NCBI GenBank assembly: GCA_018398585.1
Contig: JAGTTD010000022.1
Location: 4,676,501-4,740,500 of the forward strand
Length of the DNA stretch: 64,000 bases
Source: Simmondsia chinensis
Taxonomy: Eukaryota; Streptophyta; Magnoliopsida; Caryophyllales; Simmondsiaceae
Direction of reading: 5' to 3'
Positions 34,563 to 45,094 of this stretch are shown in pieces. The notes beneath the pieces were generated by a model. It was not told where the DNA came from. It saw nothing but the letters and a program-made list of their open reading frames with translations, and did not search any database. Both the position numbers and the translations under genes were made by a program. Each line of letters starts with the position of its first letter. Position 1 is the stretch's first letter.

Positions 34563-35432
34563 TACAACAACAGCAGCCCTCTTGCCAAAACGGGAGGCAA
34601 GATGTACGCAGCCTTACTCCTATTAGGTTCTAATAAAGAGTTTATTTCCGAAGGACCCCTAACCCTAAAAGAAAATAAGTAACAATATTTATAGAATCCA
34701 AGTCAAATAAAGCAATACCAACCATGCAAGTAACAATAAGACATGCAAGCCTAGGGGCACTATGAACTAACATCGGTGTATTCCTCTCTCCTAATAACCT
34801 TGTCGATCACACGCATTCTTAACCACCACTCATCTCTATCTAAGGTCATCTCTTTCAGTGCGTATCATGCAGTTGTTCACATTTCCTAAGGTCGATAGTC
34901 GGTCTTTTCCTAACTTGACCAAACCATACATTGCAAACATTGCTCTCTCAACTTATCCACAATGGAAGACATGACTAATTTGTTTCCTACAACGTCATTT
35001 GTAATCATGTTCTTCCTAATATGTCTACACATCCACCGCAACATCTTTATCTCCACCACCATTAGCTTTTGAGTGTGGTGTCGTTTAGTTGGCCAGCACT
35101 CAGCACCGTATGACATAACCAGTCTCACTACCGTCTTATAGAATTTTTCCTTCAGCTTCAGCGGAATCATTTTTATCGCATGGCATCACTGAACCCATCT
35201 TCCATTTATGCGCACTTTAATATGATTATTAACATCCTCATTAACTCCGCTATCTTGTTGTGCCATAGAACCAAAATATCTTAAACATCCTATTTTCAAT
35301 ACACATTATGCCCCAATCTTCACATCATCTATGTTTGGTCTGGTTGTAGTACAAAACTTAAATTCCACATACTCAGTTTTGGTCTACCGAGTCAAAAATC
35401 TTTCGATTCTAATGCACTTCTCCAAAATCAAC
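34563..35432 (-). mobile_element. Second RTE-clade LINE, 5'-truncated
   Basis: On the minus strand, 35170-34910 encodes KEKFYKTVVRLVMSYGAECW, KMLRWMCRHIRKNMI and DKLREQCLQCMVW, the RTE C-terminal blocks also seen at 12900-13260. Upstream, to about 35432, an RT remnant is readable with stops. The 3' end carries GGAAATAAACTC, AGTAAGGCTGCGTACATC and a short (TTG)n, read as CAACAACAGCAG at 34563. It is more diverged than the copy at 12490. Confidence 0.85.
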
Positions 35433-35944
35433 TGGAGATAAATGAGGGATATAGTATTGCTCTAAACCAAAAGGTCTGAAGTTTGATTCTCCCCTTGAAT
35501 CTCTCTTTGAGAAATCCTTAACTTAATTGACTTATGTGGTGTGTGAGTTTCCACATGAATTAAAATTTACAAGATAATCGAATTCCACGTTAGGTACAAG
35601 AGTAAATTAAGTCAACAATGTGTGCAGTAGAGGACAAGTAATTTTGCTAAAAAAGTCGAATGGGTCCAGCATTTAATATTATCTTATAAATAAAGGATAT
35701 CCAATTTTATAAGATAAGGTCACCATACCCGCAAGATAGGGAGATAAAATGGAACCTTCAATGTGCACACCCACCTGCCATTCTTATTTTTATTAGATTA
35801 CAAAATTATATTCTTAAAATAAATCTTCAAAAAGATAAGTCACTTTAAATATCCGCTAAAGTAAAGTAGTATTAATAGCTAGAAATGAAAGTTTTACTTT
35901 ATAAAAAAAAAAAAAAATTGTCTAAAAGATAGGGCTCGTTTACC

Positions 35945-36188
35945 AGGTACTAAGACACCGGATCCCATTAAAGCTCCCCAAGTTAAGCGTGGTTGGGCAA
36001 GAGTAGTACCAGGATAGGTGACCTCCTCGAAGTCCTTGTATTGCCAATCCTACATGATTGGGGGTTGTCAGAAACAGCCTGTCGATAGGGTTACACCTTG
36101 AAGGAGTAAGGCTGCGTACATCCACCTCTCCTAGATCCCGCTTATGCAGAAGCCTTTGAGGCACTAGGTCTATTGTTGTTGTTGTTGA
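35945..36188 (+). mobile_element. 5S-rRNA-headed SINE with RTE-type tail, copy 2 (nearly full head)
   Basis: ACACCGGATCCCATTAAAGC, AAGTTAAGCGTGGTTGGGCA, AGAGTAGTACCAGGATAGG and GTGACCTCCTCGAAGTCC align in order with plant 5S rRNA from about position 15 to position 108, so the type-1 Pol III promoter is largely covered. A linker (TTGGGGGTTGTCAGAAACAG) leads to an RTE-type tail: GGGTTACACCTTGAAGGAG, GTAAGGCTGCGTACATCC, TTGAGGCACTAGGTC and (TTG)n. The 5S part is joined directly to a LINE-type 3' end, which is what defines a 5S-derived SINE. It lacks the first bases of 5S and has no LTR structure, so it is not a Cassandra TRIM. Confidence 0.88.
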
Positions 36189-36935
36189 AGGGTCCAGAAA
36201 GATATTATCGGGTATGTTTTATTATTTTCATAAATATTGGAATATTAAAATATAAGTAACCATTAATCTTACTTGGATTGTTGAAAATATGCTTCAAAAT
36301 TTTGAATTGGGTAGTTATATTTTTTCTTTATTTTTTTTTTCCTTGTCCCATATTGGAAAAAGTAGATTTGGGACTTTTCTAAGTTTGTATTCCAAGTCTC
36401 CATCCCACATTAGAAAATGAAGGGGAAAAACTTACCTAAAATAGTGCATCTCTTTAAGTGTCGTGTACTTTCTAGTCCTACATTGAAAATGGAGCCTAAC
36501 TCTTTCCTTGTTTGCCATGTCCCACAATGGATTGGAGAAAATGCAAAATCATGTAATAATATCCTAATTTCCGATATGATTGGTAAGTTGTTAAGTACCC
36601 GTTGGAGTTAAGGTGGACCATATGCGCGCCCGCGCTCCGCCTGCCGCTGCGCCTAGCAGGGCTCGGGCGACGGGTATGGGCTTGTTTTACATCCAAGAGA
36701 TATTTTTCTAAATTATCCATTGGAATAACGTTTGGTGAAATAAACGTGCTGGAATATTCTTAGTCGTTGACTAGATTAATAATGTCATAATCAGTGGGGT
36801 TAATGTTGTCATAAAGTTTGGTCCGTTACAGACCCTTTGAATTCTGGCCAGTAAATTCAGTGCTCACTCGATCTACCTATAAAAAAGGATTTGGCAGGTC
36901 ATCCTCAACACACAAAAACAATCATATTTTCTCTC
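36189..36935. other. Intergenic, LTR-like motifs but no bounded element
   Basis: CCCACATTGG-type motifs recur at about 36348, 36405, 36478 and 36521 (variants such as TCCCACATTAG and GTCCCACAATGG), a feature often seen in plant retroelement LTRs. A short GC-rich block lies at 36619-36680. I could not find paired termini. Confidence 0.4.
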
Positions 36936-37045
36936 TAAATATGGACCAAAGGAGATTTCATCCCAAATCAATGGCAATGGATGGAGTAACTCCTATATAT
37001 ACATATATATGTATGTATATGTATATATATATATATATATGTATG

Positions 37046-37087
<42 letters not shown>

Positions 37088-37690
37088 CATTTGCTTAGCT
37101 ATCCAACCGATGTGGGACAACTACTTTGCTTGTATCAGATTACCACGCTTCGCATTTTGCGTCCACGCGAGTTGGCTTTGCGCTAGATTTCTAGTCTCGG
37201 GTGAACACTGCAATTTTGACTTCACCCCATGCAATGAACAAGGCTTTGCACTAGAGATTCTAGTTCCGAACGAACACTACAACACCAACGTCACACAAAT
37301 GAGACTGGGGATGAAAGACTGTACGGCTACTCGACTAGGGCCTAAGACTTTACTAGGCTAAGAACAACTTCAGAACAGACCTAAGGACTCCAATGAGACC
37401 AAGAATGAGCTCCTAGAAATGTGGCGATCAACTTTGCAACACATCACAAATAAGCCCCCCACAAGACCAATAAATGACGACGGCACCCTATATGACCAGT
37501 GAACGGCATCGGTCCCCATATGACCGGCAATCCACAGCACAAGAACGACAGCTCTAATACCAATGATACAGTCCATAGGAGGTTCCGTCCCAAAATCAAT
37601 TGGCAATGGGTGGAGTAACTCCCTGGATATATGTATATTGGCATTTGCTCAGCTATCCAACGATGCGGGACAACTATTTTGCTTGTATCA
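36936..37690 (-). mobile_element. TRIM: miniature LTR retrotransposon
   Basis: The right LTR, 37564-37690 (127 bp), starts TGATACA and ends TGTATCA. A homologous left LTR at about 36936-37137 shares CAATGGATGGAGTAACTCC, GCTATCCAACCGATG and GGGACAACTACTTTGCTTG, but is stretched by a TA microsatellite and has a decayed outer end. The minus-strand primer site TTGGTATTAGAGC (37551-37563) touches the inner edge of the right LTR, so that is the 5' LTR. CTCTC flanks both ends (36931-36935 and 37691-37695), a 5-bp target-site duplication. The 426-bp interior has no coding capacity. Confidence 0.85.
37003..37085. repeat. (TA)n/(GTATAT) microsatellite inside the left TRIM LTR
   Basis: Alternating TA runs with GTATG interruptions; the matching right LTR has only about 12 bases of the same motif here. 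Confidence 0.9.
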
Positions 37691-38119
37691 CTCTCTCTCC
37701 CTTCTACTCTCCTGTCTTTATTCCTTTCACTGGGAATTGTTCGAGACTCTCCCATATTGTAGCTTTGAGCACAGGGGTGTTGCAGTCACCATGTTAATCT
37801 TGGGAGTCGATTATTAAATGGCCATTGTGTATTGGTGCTGGGACAAATTTGGCTTTAAGGCATTGGTGTTCCACGACGCGGTATTCTCTTTTCACTTCTG
37901 TTTTCTGTTCATCCAAAGTTTTCCCAAGTTGACTTTATCATCCCATTTTAACAACATGGACTTCCATTAGTATTCAAATATCCAAATCATCATCCAATGG
38001 AGATTTTACATACTCCATTAAAAATGCCTAAATTTCGACAACTAATATTTTAATAAAATCTAACCCGAGTCTCAACAATATCCAATTTTGAAACTATAAT
38101 ATCGCAACAAAATAATATT

Positions 38120-38349
38120 TGTTTGTTCTTTTTTTTTTACCAAAAGACGGCCCTTAGGCCTCCAAACTTGAAATTACATCTATCAAAAGAACATTACAAA
38201 GTTCTAGTGGAGGCATTACCCATTACCAATGATTACATCTGTTATCAAAATGGAGTTTTACTCCCACATAAGCTGCTCTATTACATTTTCTAGAAATTCA
38301 CCTAAAATATATACAGATAAAATGGCTTTTGAGGCTTAGAATGTCCGAT
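38120..38349 (-). mobile_element. Short 5'-truncated retroposon, probably a LINE 3' end
   Basis: A T-run at about 38129-38138 (poly(A) of a minus-strand insert) begins the block, and AAAATAATATT flanks it at 38109-38119 and 38350-38360, an 11-bp target-site duplication. The body (AAAAGACGGCCCTTAGGCC...) is non-coding. From 37696 to 38108 I see nothing else. Confidence 0.55.
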
Positions 38350-38553
38350 AAAATAATATTATATTATTTGATATATATTTGGGTATTCTTACAATTGTCT
38401 TTTGTCCACCAGAATAACATTCAAAAATAGTGTCCGACTAATTAAAAAAAGAGGCGTTGCTTATGTTATTATATAAAATAAATAGGATAAAACTATTTTT
38501 TAGCTCACGTCATTATTTTGACAATAATAATTTTTACTATATTAATAACAACT

Positions 38554-38855
38554 TGTCATGACCCGAGGTGGGCTCGGGTTATGACTTAGAAAGAATGAGA
38601 GTTTGGGAGATTGAGAAAGAGATGAGAATTAGAGGGAGAAGTAGAGAGAACAGAAGAAGTAAGAGTATTGAGATTGTGTATTATCATTGAATGATCTCTA
38701 AAGTACAATTACAACTCTTTATATGAAGTATACAACACACAATTATCAATATAACAACTCAACTAAACAAGAATACCTATCTCAACAGCTATAACAACCC
38801 CATGTATCTAATTACAACTATTTCCAACTAAATCTTATCACTTCAATTCATGACA
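38554..38855 (-). mobile_element. Solo LTR
   Basis: 302 bp from TGTCATGA to TCATGACA, an 8-bp perfect inverted repeat with TG...CA ends, flanked by CAACT at 38549-38553 and 38856-38860. No second LTR or internal region is nearby, so this is an LTR-LTR recombination product. The left edge contains a strong hairpin, CCCGAGGTGGGCTCGGG. Orientation is tentative; TATA-like and leader-like features read better on the minus strand. Confidence 0.82.
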
Positions 38856-38860
38856 CAACT

Positions 38861-39442
38861 TCAAATAAATACACTATATATTAACCCAACCAAACAGTAT
38901 TATTGGACATAATAAGCATTCTAAATAGCATATTACTTTTTTTTCTTTTGAGATGAACCTTTTCTATTTGATTTAACCATCAACATTATTATAGTGTTCA
39001 ATTCGAAAACATTATTATAGGGACAATACAATATGCTTATCACATCGGGGCGGTTCAAGGGTAAAACCCATCAAGTAAGGGTTTTATAAATAAAAAAATT
39101 AATATTTGTTAGATTTATAATAATAAAATAATATTATACACACAAAAGAAAAACAAAATTAAAAGTTAATGCAAATAACAATAAAAGGTTCGCTTATCTT
39201 CTCACCTGCCCAAGTCAATACTAATAAATCTCTTTATTTTTTTCCACTTAACAATTTCTCATAATCTCATTAAAAATTTAACTAATGTTATCCCGTGCAA
39301 TATATGGAGGGAGTTTCTATTTAAAGAATATAATTTTATATTTTATAACATTGTAATTTTATATATTATATTTTTTTAAAAAAATCTAATCTTATATAAT
39401 CTTACTAGACGTCCATGAAGTATATATGTATGCAACTAGTGT

Positions 39443-39479
<37 letters not shown>

Positions 39480-40357
39480 ACTGTGTTAAGTTTTTATATT
39501 AGTTTCCTTTTTGTTCTTTTTACTAATCATATTTACTCTTTATTTTTATGTGTTAGTAACACATGTAATGTGATTAAATAGTATTAATAGTTATTCTTTT
39601 TTAATTATTTGCTAACTTGTGTTAAATAATAGAGGAAAACGTATGTACATATGGTAAATAAATTTGCTTTTTTTTTTTATATCTTTGTCATAAATAAACC
39701 CAAAATTTGGTGAAAGTATTTTCTAATTCATGAACTTTATATTTAAATTCTTTGATCCATTGGCTGTAACAAAATAATTTTTTTAGTCCAATAATTGGTG
39801 ATTCTTTGATTGAAAATATAAAAAAAAAATAATATCATACAATAAAAGAACAACATATGTCATAAAGGGACCTCATACACTATTAGAAGATTTCTCAATG
39901 AATTTTCATCTATTCCCTAGGGACGGAGCCAAAGTCTAAAATAACCCTAAAATAAAAATTATTTTTAAATTAGCTTTTAAAGAAAAATATTTTCTCAAAT
40001 GGTATTTATGTCATCATTTGATTTTTTTTATTTTTTATTTTGCTTATTTTTACTTTCTTATTTGTTTTCAATACATTTATAACTTTTTAATTTATAATTC
40101 TTTATTAATCATAACAAATAAATTAAATTAAATTATTTATTTATAAATAATTTTATTTAAAAGTTAATAAATAATTTATTTTATTTTATTTATTATAATA
40201 CAAAAAATATTATAAATTAAAAAAAATTATAAATGTATTGCAAAAATAAAAAAGTAAAAAAAATGATAACATAGATGTCATTTGGGAAAATTATTTTTTT
40301 AAAAAGCTAGTTTTAGAAATATTTTTTATTTTTGTACTATTTTGGGTAATGGCTCCT
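38861..40357. other. AT-rich intergenic region
   Basis: Very AT-rich, with a (TA)n microsatellite at about 39447-39477 and inverted AT-rich stretches at about 39950-40350 (for example TTATTTAAAAGTTAATAAATAA near 40150), which may be an eroded foldback element. No gene seen. Confidence 0.5.
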
Positions 40358-40510
40358 AAGGACGTGGCTTGGTGGCGGAGAACGCTAGCAGCCATACAGG
40401 CCATCCGAGGTTGAATCTTCGCTATGATATTTGTGACTTTCTTTTTATGGGAATTTAAGGGGTAACATCCCCCCCCCCCGGTTGGTCCCCCGGGACCGTA
40501 CCCATGTAAA
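40358..40510 (+). mobile_element. tRNA-derived SINE, same family as the one in MATE intron 6
   Basis: The head CCTAAGGACGTGGCTTGGTGG has an A-box-like TGGCTTGGTGG, then a degenerate B box AGGTTGAATCTTC. The body reaches GGGGTAACATCCCC and GTACCCATGTAAAAGAC, paralleling the tail of the intron-6 SINE. A run of about 12 C lies at about 40471-40482. No target-site duplication was fixed. Confidence 0.6.
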
Positions 40511-40685
40511 AGACAAAAAAGAAAAAAAATGATGTCACATTTTGAATTTTCAACCGGAGGTTATTTCACCATAACTAGAAAAAAAATCACAAACATTATT
40601 TATAGATTTAAAAATTAATGGGTAAAATATATATTAGTATTCTAAAATTTGATAATTTTATTTTTTTTAGTCTGCAAACTTTGTG

Positions 40686-41878
40686 TTTTTTTTTGTGATA
40701 ATTATCGGCAACGCTATAGTACATACCGGATCTCGACAAGGCGAGACCTAAACCATCCCGTATACACGGAGATGGGTACAAAAATTCAGAAACAAAATGG
40801 GAAAAATTAGCCACCATAAGCAACAGGGCAATATCACTCCAACAGGAGAGGACTCGAAACAAGCAAGGCACCAGTTGTAATCAAGGTAGGCACATACACA
40901 GTCATACCTCCCGGCTGACAGCAACGACCTCAAAAGGGTGGATAAACAGGAGGGAAGATTCCTCCCTCCCCCGCATTGCTAGCAAGGTACCAGATATGGG
41001 GCCAGACAGGGAGAGTACCAAGCTCACAATACAGAGAAGGGGAAGGAAACTCTAGATTGGCGGATGAAGTCAGGAGGTCTCTTGAGGAATTACATTGCCA
41101 GAGAGACATAGGTGTATCAGGTGGTTCATATCGACGAACACACAACTGGACCCTACTAGACTAGTCCTGAGATCAAAATTGATGCTGGTACAGGAGAGCT
41201 ACTGACACAGGGATGTTTTGTCTGGATCTAGGCAAAAAGTAAAAACAACATAAAAATAAAACATATAAATAAAACATCTGGTAAGAAACGAACTCCAGCT
41301 GGGGTCGGTGTTGTGGCGGCTACTGGTCTCGACGGCAATGAGGGACTCTGCGGCAAAGGGTGGAAACCGGCGACAAAAAAGGGGGCTCGGCGGTGGAGAC
41401 ATGTCAAATCGGTGGCTAAACGAAATCTTGGTGATGGTCGAAGACCGGAGGACCTCTGTTGATCTTGGTTGCTGAGAAGGAATTCTGCAGTGGTCGAAGA
41501 GGCTCGTAGGCGAAGAAGACTGGGGGAAGGCGGTGGATGAGGAGACTTGGCGACGAATCAGACTGGAGGACCTTCCCCGACCCAGCATCCCCCCCACCCA
41601 AAGCCCAATCCAAGCGACCCACCACCCCAATTAGGAATGCGCAACCCGTGTCGTAGCTTGTCGGACGGCGGTGCTACGCCCGTAGGGGAGAACTGGAAGC
41701 GACACGAAAGTGGGGAGACGATGGAGACGAGTCTCGACAGCGGCGGAAGGGCTCGACGGCGACGAAAGGGTACCAGAGCCGGGTGGTGAGCAGGATGGGG
41801 TCGGTGGGGGAGGTGGAAACCAGAGGTTAAACGGGCGAAGGAGGTTAACGGGCGGTGGGGAAGGGAGAAGATGAAGAG

Positions 41879-41924
<46 letters not shown>

Positions 41925-42034
41925 GAATTTCAAATTTCAAATTCGAAGCCTAATTTAGAGAGAGAAACTAGAGAGAGGCGAGAGAAATTTCAGCTTTTGG
42001 TTTCAAATTTCTCTACACTCCCTAATATTGGTCC
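40686..42034 (-). mobile_element. Poly(A)-tailed non-LTR retroposon, about 1.35 kb, family unknown
   Basis: AGTCTGCAAACTTTGTG at 40669-40685 and AGTCTACAAACTTTGTA at 42036-42052 form a 17-bp direct repeat with two changes that brackets the block. The left edge is a T run (40686-40694), the poly(A) of a minus-strand insertion. The 5' part (right side, 41280-42000) is GC-rich with CGG/CCG-rich low complexity and a 44-C run; the 3' part (40740-41200) reads CTGTATCC-like unique sequence. Frames of 60-140 codons exist but resemble no domain, so I do not call proteins. It could be a non-autonomous L1 derivative or a retroposed transcript. Confidence 0.65.
41879..41922. repeat. Homopolymer of 44 C (44 G on the minus strand)
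   Basis: An uninterrupted C run inside the retroposon, preceded by GAAGAGC and followed by TCGAATTTC. On the minus strand it can form G-quadruplexes. Its exact length is likely to be uncertain in assembly. Confidence 0.95.
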
Positions 42035-42052
42035 TAGTCTACAAACTTTGTA

Positions 42053-42360
42053 AATATGATATTTTATGTGTATTTAATAAAATAGTCCACATAATGTCGT
42101 ATAAGGGTATAAAATAGGTCTCTAATTAATCTAATTCTTCTTTGTCAACAATGTCATAATATTACAAATCGTGTGTAGGATGAGGGGAATACCTAGGAGA
42201 TGGTGGATCTACCAACAAATAATGACAAGTTTTACATCCTTTTATATCATTATTTGGACTATTTTAGTAAATATATTAACTTTTTGAACAAAAAATTATT
42301 TTCACAAAATTTGGGAACTAAAAACCTAAACACTAAACCACAAGATACTAATATGTAAAC
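42053..42360. repeat. AT-rich foldback repeat interrupted by the retroposon
   Basis: The sequence left of the retroposon (40618-40685, ATATATATTAGTATTCTAAA...TTTAGTCTGCAAACTTTG) and right of it (42036-42360) form one element with inverted arms. Its right edge GGGAACTAAAAACC...GATACTAATATGTAAA is the inverse of the left. A relative is at about 49318-49566. This supports the retroposon as an insertion. Confidence 0.5.
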
Positions 42361-42540
42361 CCAACATCAACCTGTAGGTGTTGTTAGGGCTTTAAAACAA
42401 ATTATGATCTTTCACCCATCAGTTTAAGCTTTTGGGATAGTTGGTTTCTTTGATATTGTATTAGAGTCTTGTTAACCAATAGGTCACGTGCTCAAATTTG
42501 AAACACCCCTTTGATATTAATATAATTTAAGCATAAGGTA

Positions 42541-42997
42541 TGTTAGGAAAATGTCTCAAAATTACTTGGTATTTTAAGGAGAGGAGCCATGAGGAGGCCG
42601 ATCGATTGGGGTGGAGCTCGATCGATCGGGAAAGTTACGTAAAAGAAGGACGCCTCCAGTGAGGAAGCCGATCGATCACGAGAACCGTGTTTTCCCAGCT
42701 CTATAAATACGGACGTAGGGTTACATCACGCGTATCCAATTCAAAGCGTGAGGTTTTCCCCATAGCGGCGCCGCCACCAATTAAATTGAGTGTGAGAGAA
42801 ATATTGTAACTATTCTTTTGATTCAATAGTAAAAGCTTCGATCTTCGCTCGTGGTTTTCTCCCCTTTCGATTGTCAAGGGGTTTCCAAGTAAATCATTAT
42901 TTCGATTGTTTCTTTTCTCTTTTAGTCCATTTATTTTTCGATTTGTCGTGGTATTTGATTTGATTGCATACCGGGAGACTTGTTTTATTTCCGCATA
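42541..42997 (+). repeat. 5' LTR of the copia element
   Basis: 457 bp. It includes CTATAAATACGGACGTAGGG, a good TATA box region. CGATCGAT palindromes occur at 42599, 42629 and 42669. Confidence 0.92.
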
Positions 42998-43000
42998 AAT

Positions 43001-43013
43001 TGGTATCAGATCC
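43001..43013 (+). other. Primer binding site of the copia element
   Basis: TGGTATCAGATCC, three bases after the 5' LTR, close to the initiator methionine tRNA complement. Confidence 0.85.
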
Positions 43014-43033
43014 TGGTTCTTCGAATTGGTACA

Positions 43034-43807
43034 ATGGCATCAGGTATTAAGACCGATGTAGAGAAGTTCAATGGTCAGGGAAGCTTCAGCTTATGGCAAG
43101 TCCGTATGAAAGGACTCATGACTCAGAACAGCTTGAAAAAAGCACGGGAGGGGAAAGAGAAAAAACCCGAGACTATGACCGAGGCACAATGGGAAGAGAT
43201 GGATGATAAGGCTCTCACGGCGATACAGATGTGTTTGGCTGATGATGTTCTGTTAGAGGTATTGGAGATGGAAATGGCAAAGAAGTTATGGGAGAAATTA
43301 CTAGACATATTTTGCCACAAGTCAGTCTCCAACAAACTCGCATTGAAGCATCGGTTGTTCATTTTCTGTACGACAGATGGTACATCTCTTAAAAACCATC
43401 TTAGCGAGTTTACCTCTATTATACAAGAATTAAAGGAATTGGATGATGTCCCTAAGGACGAGGATCAAGCTATGATATTACCGTGTTCGCTCTCTAATTG
43501 GTATAAGGGCTTCGTAGAAAGCATGATATACGGGGGTAGGCCGACCATTACTGTTAATGAGGTGAAAAGAAACCTTGTGAGTAAAGAACGGATAGATAGG
43601 GAGTTATCTGACTCGGTGAATGACTCAGGTAGTGGTTTGCATGTGAGAGGTAGACCAGAACATAGGGGATCCAATGGTGGGAAAAAGTCTAGGTCTAAAT
43701 CTAGACATAAGAACCTGCCGTACCATTATTGTCACAAGAAAGGGCACATAAAGAAAGACTGTTACAAATACAAAAATAAATCGAAAGAGGGTAACAGGGG
43801 AGACTAG
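43034..43807 (+). pseudogene. Copia gag with terminal stop
   Basis: The frame from ATG 43034 begins with a typical copia gag start (VEKFNGQGSFSLWQVRMKGL) and has a zinc knuckle at CHKKGHIKKDC (the usual first cysteine is a tyrosine, YHYCHKKGH). TAG at 43805-43807 cuts it from the protease that continues in the same frame. The gag body itself is intact, unlike the pol part. Confidence 0.85.
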
Positions 43808-45094
43808 GGTAAAGACAAGTCTGCTGAAGCTAGTGTTTTAGAGGATGATAGTGAAGGGGAGTTTCTATTAGTTTCTGATTCTCAGTCCAGGTCCAAGGAT
43901 AAGTGGGTCATGGATTCGGGTTGTTCATATCATGTTAGTCCAAATAGAGACTGGTTTTCCATGTATAAGTCTATACAGGGTGGAGTTGTCTTAATGGGTA
44001 ACGATGCTGCTTGTAAGAGAGTGGGGATTGGAACAGTCCGTGTGAGAATGTTTGATAGGGCTATTAGAACCTTGAGTGATGTACGTCCCGTCCCGGAGTT
44101 AAAGAAGAACTTGATTTCTCTAGGTACCCTTGAGTCTAGTGGGTATAAGTACACCGCTGAAGGTGGAGTCACACGGGTCTGTAAGGGTGCTTTAGTTGTG
44201 ATGAAAGGAAATAGGGTTGGTACTTTGTATGAGCTTGCAGGTACTACCGTGACAGATTCATTTGCTGTTTCCACAGCTGCTATAACAGATGCAGAGATCA
44301 CAAGACTGTGGCACATGAGAATGGGTCACATTGGTGATAAGGCATTGTCTGAGCTGAGTAAGAGGGGACTGCTTTGTAGTCAGTCAACAGAACTGATGGA
44401 ATTCTGTAAGTACTATGTGTATGGGAAGCAGAAGGGTGTCAGCTTCAAGTCAGCAGTGCATCAGACAAAGGGAACGTTAAATTACATACATTCTGATATG
44501 TGGGGACCTTTCAGAGTGGCTTCTAAAGGTGGGTCCTTGTATCTTCTAACATTTACTGATGATTACTCACGTAAAGTTTGGGTCTATTTTCTGAAGCAGA
44601 AAAATGAAGAGTATGATGTCTTCCAGAAAAGGAAGATTCTGCTTGAAAAACAGACAGGGAAGCCTATCAAGAGGTTGAGGACTGATAATGGTCTTGAGTT
44701 CGTTGAAGGTGACTTCACTAGATTTAGTGAAGATCAGGGTATAGTCAGACACAGGACATGTACTGGTCAACCTCAGCAAAATAGAGTGGCTGAAAGATTA
44801 AACAAGACGTTACTTGAGAAGGCTCGATGTATGTTTTCAAATGCAGGTTTAAAAAGAGAATGGTGGAAAGAAGTAGTTAGCATGGCTTGCTATCTTGTGA
44901 ACAAGACACCGCATTCTTCATTGATTATGAAGACACCTGAGGAGGTATGGTCTGGTTCTACTTCTGATTATTCTCAGATTAAAGTTTTTGGTTGTCCTGC
45001 ATATGCATATGTGACTGATGGAAAGCTGGAGCCTAGGGCCAAGAAATGCATCTTTCTCGGTTATTCGTCAGGTATGAAGGGATATAGACTGTGA
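43808..45094 (+). pseudogene. Copia protease and integrase
   Basis: The protease motif DSGCSYHVSP is at about 43913, then the pre-integrase motif LWHMRMGHIGDKAL, integrase core aspartates in HSDMWGPF and RTDNGLEF, and glutamate in QQNRVAERLNKTLLEKARC. TGA at 45092-45094 ends the frame where the family normally continues; it sits where a tryptophan is expected, so one G-to-A change would explain it. Confidence 0.88.

Noticed and set aside
35945..36040. A 5S rRNA gene
   Set aside because: The match lacks the first bases and the end of 5S, is mutated, and is fused to a (TTG)n tail; it is a SINE head.
41199..41933. Protein genes of 80-143 codons around the poly-C tract
   Set aside because: Low-complexity frames within a retroposon, with glycine or proline runs from the homopolymer and no recognised domain.
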